From the NCBI GenBank assembly GCA_900074745.1, contig LT598469.1, positions 868,001 to 932,000 of the forward strand: a DNA stretch of 64,000 nt, given 5' to 3'. The translations under genes were made by a program, and so were the position numbers. Below, in pieces: positions 58,961 through 64,000 of the stretch (position 1 is the stretch's first letter; the number at the start of each line of letters is the position of its first letter). The notes under the pieces were generated by a model. The model was not told the origin of the DNA. It was given only the letters and a program-made list of their open reading frames with translations, and made no database searches. The DNA comes from Lachancea mirantina. Taxonomy: Eukaryota; Ascomycota; Saccharomycetes; Saccharomycetales; Saccharomycetaceae.

Positions 58961-61900
58961 TTAGGCAATCCCAAATCCCTCGTGTCCCTCATTAATCGCC
59001 AATAATAAAGAGCCGCGCAATGTTTCATATGAAGAATACGCCGGCAAATCGAGTTGATTAAAACATGTGTGGGACGATGGTAACCTTTCAGTAGAGCCGT
59101 AGTCACGATGAATAGAGAACTTGCTAATCCCATTCACACCGCTCAATTCACGGAATCCATTAAGAGGCACCTTACTCGTACCAGTGACGAATTGCAAAAG
59201 CTTCGCCCGCTCTTCCGTGTCGAAGGATCGAACGGCCCTCCAAAAATGGCTGATCTGTTTACACGTCGCGGTGTAGTTGACGTAGACGGTATTGTTTTTC
59301 CAATCGTCAACATCGATGTCCGGCAACCCACTAATGAGTAACTCTAGCTCCTGCTCATCAAAGATGGCTATTAGTTCCTTAGGGATGACCGCATAAAATC
59401 CAAGCAAAAAATTATCCATCTGCTCCTTAACGGATGTGTGCAGCTTATACTCGACGATTTTTTGGACGTATTCTTGCTTACAGTCTTCAGTAACAGCAAT
59501 ATCTCTACCGTCTGGAATCAAGTCAATAATCTTGTGTTCACCATAATCATCAGTTTCCACGGAAAAGGTTTCTTCAATTATCCCTGTAATGTCGTTCTCA
59601 AGAATCCAGATCAGGGATTTGTAATAATCCAGATCAAGAGACTCCATATCTTTAAGCGATACAGGTTTTCCTAGTATGTTCTTGTAGACTTCTCTGCTGA
59701 AGTGGCAGTCCAGGAAGCACTGGTCGCTTATAGCTTTGCCGATGATCATTCCAATGAATTTGAAAAAGGACAGATGTTCAGGATTAACACCAGATGTCCT
59801 GTTAGGGTGGAAAGTGGTTTTGTCAGAAGCCACAGGTAAGAAGAGAGCATAGTCGGGATTAAACATTTGACGTGAAAGGACCTGATACCATTCTCTTGTC
59901 ACACCTCCAGCATCAACTCCAGCCTCACCCTTGAAAGTGATCTCAAGTTTCGAGCTTTTGATTTCGTCGTTCGATTTAAAGAATAATGCACGGTACGAGT
60001 CCAAAAAAACTTCATTACGACGAACTGATATAGAAAGCTTTGGCCTCTCTTGTCCACCAGACTTGATTCGAGCAACAAAATAATATCTCTTATTGTCGAA
60101 GTCCAAAATTCTTGGATTCCGTACAAGTAGCGCAAAGGGCCCATTCATCAATTTCGGATTTGAACGGATCATTTGATTAAGAATTTTCTTGTGAAGATCT
60201 GTAAACGCAAAGAAGGTGTTTTCCGCAGCAATCTGAGCAAAGTCGGACTTTTTGGATTCGTATCGTAGCAGCTCCTTTGAGTCTCGCACTTTACTATGTT
60301 TACAGACAACCATCAAGGATTCAATGAGTGGCAGAAGAATACTCGCCGATGACGTGATATTGGGTCGTTCCTCAAATTGGGTCAGACAATTACTCAAAGC
60401 TGACCACAAATTACCCAATTTCATGCTATCGTACAATTTCATGAGCTTTTCGACCTCGATCTCTGTCAAATGCTTCTTGTTGGCGTGAATGTAATCTGTT
60501 GCAGTCAGCACTTTCAAGAGTTTCGCTTGTTCTGAGCTTGGCACCGTAAATTTCTGAATAATTTCGTAATTTATCTCGCTTCCATTCTCAACATCAGTTA
60601 TCTTTTTGCTGAGAGTGTTGACATCATCGGAAAGTATTCGTACGGCCGGCTGTGCCAGATGCGATAGCTCCTGTGTAAACTTTTCTTGTGCATTCGCCAT
60701 GACCAGAAGATTGAGCATAACATTCAAGGTTTGTTGAAAGACTTTCGTGTTGCAAGAATCATATTTGATAATTGAAACAATACTTTCTAGGTGTTTTTCT
60801 TCGATCTCAGGTAATAAGAACTTCCTCTGTGCGTTCTCCTGAAGAGATTTGGCAATCGTGGAAATTGGTTTTGTGCAAATTTGAAGTGTTCTTGTCAGAA
60901 AGTCCAAAAGTACAGCTTCATCAGTAATGATCTTTTTATCCAAAAGTCCAAACAAGTGATTTATTGGCCATTTCATGTTTTTTGTGAATAAATCCTTTTT
61001 ATTTTTCAATGAAGACCGATTGACAAGTAAGTTTTCATGTTCCGTAATGAAAAAGAACTTAAGCTTGTTGCCTGTTTCCACCAAATTTTGCAAAATCTCA
61101 ATCGTCTGGTTTGCAACGCTTAAGGGAGTGCAATCAATAGGAAGTTGCCTGGTAGGAGGTCCACCTTTGTTCGGGCCGACAGCCTTGCTGGAGATTAAAT
61201 TGTAAACTTTTTCAAGTGAGTGTGTATCAGTTATCCCTTCAGTCAAAATGAGTAGCAAATAATTCACCACGTCATTACGATTTTGCTTGCTTGAGCATAA
61301 GCGGAAGAATAACTCGTGGTGAGCTTCGCGAGCCAAGTAAGGTTGCGCTATGAATACCGATCTCATTATTGCGGCAATGCCAGCACGGTCGACAAGTGGA
61401 GAAAAATAGCACCTCTCTGACGCTTTACTCTTTGGCTGCTCTCCGTCCTCGATAACCTCATCATGCTCCCCATCAGACTCTCCTTCTTCTGGTTCCCTCT
61501 CGTCGAGCGCGCCTACTAATCTCGAAAATCTCGACTCCGCGGCCTCCTGCTCCAAAATTTCTTCACGAATATTTTCTGGAATTGCTTCTAAGAAGTCAGA
61601 ATCAATTTCGCGGGAAGACAAAGGATGGTGCTGAGCTTCCGCGCGTCTCTCTCTGACATGCTGTGCAAAAACCTCTGCCCTCATCTCGTCTGGAAGGGCG
61701 TTCAAAAACTCGGGATCAATGTCTGTACCGGCTATATCAACATCCTCACCACCGATGCTTACAATGATCGGCTCGTGTTGAGTCGTTTCCTCGTGTTGAG
61801 AATCAGCAATTTCGGGTTCGTTTTGCATATCCTCCAACTTGCGTTTTTTGGCATCCATCTGCTTTTTCAGTTCTTCCTCTCTTCTAAACCTCTGCTCACT

Positions 61901-64000
61901 CTGCTTTTGAAGCGCTTCCTCGCGCTTTTTTATGTAAAGAACAGAGCTAGGCTCAAAAATCCTCGAGAAAATCGTAGGCAAACAGTTATTGACATATATC
62001 TTTGAATCATAGAACATCTCAAAGATATCGTTCCACCTGGCTGTAGTTGATTTCAGATAAATGCCGGCAGATGTTTTCTCGTCAAAAAACTCACCTCCAA
62101 ATAAAACGTCAGAAAGATGAGTTGCGTCCGTTCTCGACCGCCCCGGAATTCCCACTTCATTTAACTGATTAACAATTCCATTTTCAACTTCTTCGAGTCC
62201 GGATGGACCAAGAGGATTTAATAAGATGCTTTGAGCCCTCCGGCCGCCATTAAGAATACTAATTGACGGACTGACCATGGAAAACCCAGACCGCCGACCC
62301 AGGTGATGGTGATGAGAACCTCGACGGGCACTGGCGGAGCGATCATGTACTCTAAACGGTTGTTGATCAGGGGCAAAGACCCATTGGAAACTAGAGACAC
62401 CTCTGCCATTGCCGTCGGACTCGTCATCTACGTCGTTTTCATCTGCTAACCATCTATCACTTGGAGGTACACCCTCATGGATACTTCCCTCTGAATTGTC
62501 TTCATCCGAACCCGAGAGCTCGGAGAGACCGGACTCCCAATCGGACTCGTCAATGTCGGAAATATCATCAAAATTTTCGTCCATGGCAGAATCTGAGCCA
62601 TACTCATCTATTTCGATCATATTCATAGGTCCTTCTTCATCAGTGAAATATGAAGATTCATCGGTATCGGAGACTTCTCGTGAGCCAAATGAACTTTCCT
62701 GCGAGGATAAACTTACTTGAATAGGACCCGCAATATTATAATCCATTTCTCCGTCGGAGTCGTCAACATCCTCACTTCCAAGGGAGTGATCAGAGCCAAG
62801 GTCATCTGAATCTTGCTCCCCATCTAAGTCATCTTCACTAAAAACGACCTCGAGTCCGTCATCATCACCCTCCACAAAAGCAATATCCTCATCTTCTCCT
62901 ATCAAGGATGCGTCATCATCGTCGTCTTCTTCAATGTCGTCAACGTCGTACATTCCCAAGGCGGAGTTTCGGAACATGTCTGCATTTTCCTCCTTTTCAG
63001 ATTCATCGTCAACCTCCTCCTCGTCATCGATATTCTCTAATTTGAAAAGAGCGGAAAATCTGCTTCTAACTTCATTAATCGCGTTGAGGGGCTCAATTGA
63101 TGCATTGAAGAGCTTCTTCGAAAAGGGATAGTTGAGATCTAGAGATGCGATGCAGTCTGTAATACTACAAGGTATTCCCATTTCTATCATAAGCTTTCCA
63201 ATCTGGTATCTGTCAACAAAAACTTTGTTAGGGTCTAAAACGGAGTGCAAGTAGTTGACATCGTTCCCTAACAAAGACGAAAGTAAATGAAACCAGCCGT
63301 AAAGCTTACCGACGTTTGATTCGAGGGTTTTTGGAGTCTTAGTCGCTTCCCTAAAAGCCTTACCAATTGACTCAATAGTGAACTTTCTGATGAATGTCAT
63401 ATCTGGATCCACAATTTTAGGATCCCCTCTTTGTGTCCGCTCATCTTGAACTGAAGAAGCGAAACTAACAATTAAGTCCCTTGCAAGTTTACTGATCACT
63501 TCCCTTCTTTCAGCAGACGCCTTTTCTTGATTCCGGTCGTCAGTGTCCAGAAGTTGGTATAGAATGAAGTTCAAAGCCGTTGTACGAGGTTTTGGGGCTT
63601 CGGCGTACAGGTTTCTCTTATTGAAAGTAAGAAATTCGAATTTGCTTTCTTTGTAACTTCCGACCAACTCAATAAGAACCTTTAGCAGGAAGATCATATA
63701 ACCGCAAACAGGATTTCTGGATACGTTTTGGCCGTCCTTTTTGTGCAAATCATCGACAAGTTCCTCGTTTGAAGAGGGATCATTTGCCCAGTCCTTCTTG
63801 AAAGCGGCCATGAGTTGGGTAAACAAGAGGTGTACAATCCCAGTTCTGTTTTTCAATGTCACCTTCTCTTCGCTAGAAGCGAACGCATCTTGCATTTCGA
63901 CATCGCACTCGCTTGGGTATCTTTTCACACTTAAATTGTCAAGCTTTTTGGGATTTAAAAAGTTTTCAAAGCGGGTAGTCTCACTTAGGCAATTGATGAA
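58961..64000 (-). CDS. TOM1: HECT ubiquitin ligase Tom1, C-terminal half (runs off window)
   Basis: Giant nuclear E3 (HUWE1 homologue) that degrades excess ribosomal proteins, histones and Cdc6 and affects mRNA export. The frame stays open to the right edge: 1679 codons plus stop of a protein near 3270 residues. The N-terminal part here is helical (ARM-like). A long acidic Asp/Glu-rich region follows (about 62400-63050). The DUF4414-type segment repeats DPEFLNALPDEMRAEVF and DSDFLEAIPENIREEIL. The HECT domain is at the end, with the catalytic Cys in LPSSHTCFNQLDLP and the terminus NEGHEGFGIA. It corresponds to YDR457W, next to HEH2 in S. cerevisiae. Confidence 0.97.
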   Translation of the reverse strand, partial: FINCLSETTRFENFLNPKKLDNLSVKRYPSECDVEMQDAFASSEEKVTLKNRTGIVHLLFTQLMAAFKKDWANDPSSNEELVDDLHKKDGQNVSRNPVCGYMIFLLKVLIELVGSYKESKFEFLTFNKRNLYAEAPKPRTTALNFILYQLLDTDDRNQEKASAERREVISKLARDLIVSFASSVQDERTQRGDPKIVDPDMTFIRKFTIESIGKAFREATKTPKTLESNVGKLYGWFHLLSSLLGNDVNYLHSVLDPNKVFVDRYQIGKLMIEMGIPCSITDCIASLDLNYPFSKKLFNASIEPLNAINEVRSRFSALFKLENIDDEEEVDDESEKEENADMFRNSALGMYDVDDIEEDDDDDASLIGEDEDIAFVEGDDDGLEVVFSEDDLDGEQDSDDLGSDHSLGSEDVDDSDGEMDYNIAGPIQVSLSSQESSFGSREVSDTDESSYFTDEEGPMNMIEIDEYGSDSAMDENFDDISDIDESDWESGLSELSGSDEDNSEGSIHEGVPPSDRWLADENDVDDESDGNGRGVSSFQWVFAPDQQPFRVHDRSASARRGSHHHHLGRRSGFSMVSPSISILNGGRRAQSILLNPLGPSGLEEVENGIVNQLNEVGIPGRSRTDATHLSDVLFGGEFFDEKTSAGIYLKSTTARWNDIFEMFYDSKIYVNNCLPTIFSRIFEPSSVLYIKKREEALQKQSEQRFRREEELKKQMDAKKRKLEDMQNEPEIADSQHEETTQHEPIIVSIGGEDVDIAGTDIDPEFLNALPDEMRAEVFAQHVRERRAEAQHHPLSSREIDSDFLEAIPENIREEILEQEAAESRFSRLVGALDEREPEEGESDGEHDEVIEDGEQPKSKASERCYFSPLVDRAGIAAIMRSVFIAQPYLAREAHHELFFRLCSSKQNRNDVVNYLLLILTEGITDTHSLEKVYNLISSKAVGPNKGGPPTRQLPIDCTPLSVANQTIEILQNLVETGNKLKFFFITEHENLLVNRSSLKNKKDLFTKNMKWPINHLFGLLDKKIITDEAVLLDFLTRTLQICTKPISTIAKSLQENAQRKFLLPEIEEKHLESIVSIIKYDSCNTKVFQQTLNVMLNLLVMANAQEKFTQELSHLAQPAVRILSDDVNTLSKKITDVENGSEINYEIIQKFTVPSSEQAKLLKVLTATDYIHANKKHLTEIEVEKLMKLYDSMKLGNLWSALSNCLTQFEERPNITSSASILLPLIESLMVVCKHSKVRDSKELLRYESKKSDFAQIAAENTFFAFTDLHKKILNQMIRSNPKLMNGPFALLVRNPRILDFDNKRYYFVARIKSGGQERPKLSISVRRNEVFLDSYRALFFKSNDEIKSSKLEITFKGEAGVDAGGVTREWYQVLSRQMFNPDYALFLPVASDKTTFHPNRTSGVNPEHLSFFKFIGMIIGKAISDQCFLDCHFSREVYKNILGKPVSLKDMESLDLDYYKSLIWILENDITGIIEETFSVETDDYGEHKIIDLIPDGRDIAVTEDCKQEYVQKIVEYKLHTSVKEQMDNFLLGFYAVIPKELIAIFDEQELELLISGLPDIDVDDWKNNTVYVNYTATCKQISHFWRAVRSFDTEERAKLLQFVTGTSKVPLNGFRELSGVNGISKFSIHRDYGSTERLPSSHTCFNQLDLPAYSSYETLRGSLLLAINEGHEGFGIA

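Overview
This is a 64 kb stretch of nuclear chromosome from a budding yeast of the family Saccharomycetaceae. Genes are compact and mostly intronless. The few introns carry yeast splice signals (GTATGT, TACTAAC, YAG). Most proteins can be recognised as orthologues of named Saccharomyces cerevisiae genes. Neighbours here alternate between two S. cerevisiae chromosome segments: YGL genes (ALG2, MRH4, SGF73, MNP1, RPB9, HSF1, MPS2, HNM1, DBP3) with YPL genes (PUS1, NIP7, SRP72, IPL1, RKM1, TYW1, PGC1, HRR25, TPK2, AFT2, YIG1). A second block does the same with YDR genes (MRPL28, TFB3, PFA5, TOM1) and YML genes (CGI121, AMD1, SRC1). Such one-copy interleaving is expected of a lineage that did not pass through the yeast whole-genome duplication, for example Lachancea, Torulaspora, Zygosaccharomyces or Kluyveromyces. 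I cannot name the species.

Layout. 0-12.4 kb: SNT2 (partial), CEG1, RSM23, PUS1 (with a short 5' exon and a 63-nt intron), NIP7, SRP72, MRH4, IPL1. 13.4-23.8 kb: RKM1-like methyltransferase, TYW1, a mitochondrial-looking DUF1992 protein, ALG2, SGF73, PGC1. A gene-poor 2 kb gap follows. 25.8-35.8 kb: HRR25, TPK2-like PKA subunit, MNP1, RPB9, one AFT1/AFT2 regulator, a YIG1-position gene, HSF1. 37.2-41.2 kb is a visibly GC-rich island with MPS2, an Smr-domain gene and a Myb/trihelix-like gene. 42.3-47.8 kb: RPL7 (two introns, the second hosting a C/D snoRNA of the snR39/snR59 type), HNM1, DBP3. 47.9-64 kb: MRPL28, a small ORF, a YML037C-position gene with an apparent frameshift, CGI121 (spliced), TFB3, PFA5, AMD1, SRC1/HEH1 (alternative splicing), a small membrane protein, TOM1 (partial).

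The genes are mostly housekeeping: RNA capping and modification, ribosome biogenesis, mitochondrial translation, kinases, transcription, ER and nuclear-envelope functions. They do not form one pathway. Several promoters show regulation that fits their products: PAC/RRPE at NIP7 and DBP3, tandem Rap1 sites at RPL7, and a UASINO palindrome at the choline transporter HNM1.

I found no convincing mobile element, CRISPR array, tRNA or new defence-like system. The most informative items are gene-structure ones: the PUS1 intron, the RPL7 intronic snoRNA, the SRC1 overlapping splice sites around an intron that is itself open in frame, the CGI121/TFB3 coding overlap, and the frameshifted proline-repeat gene.
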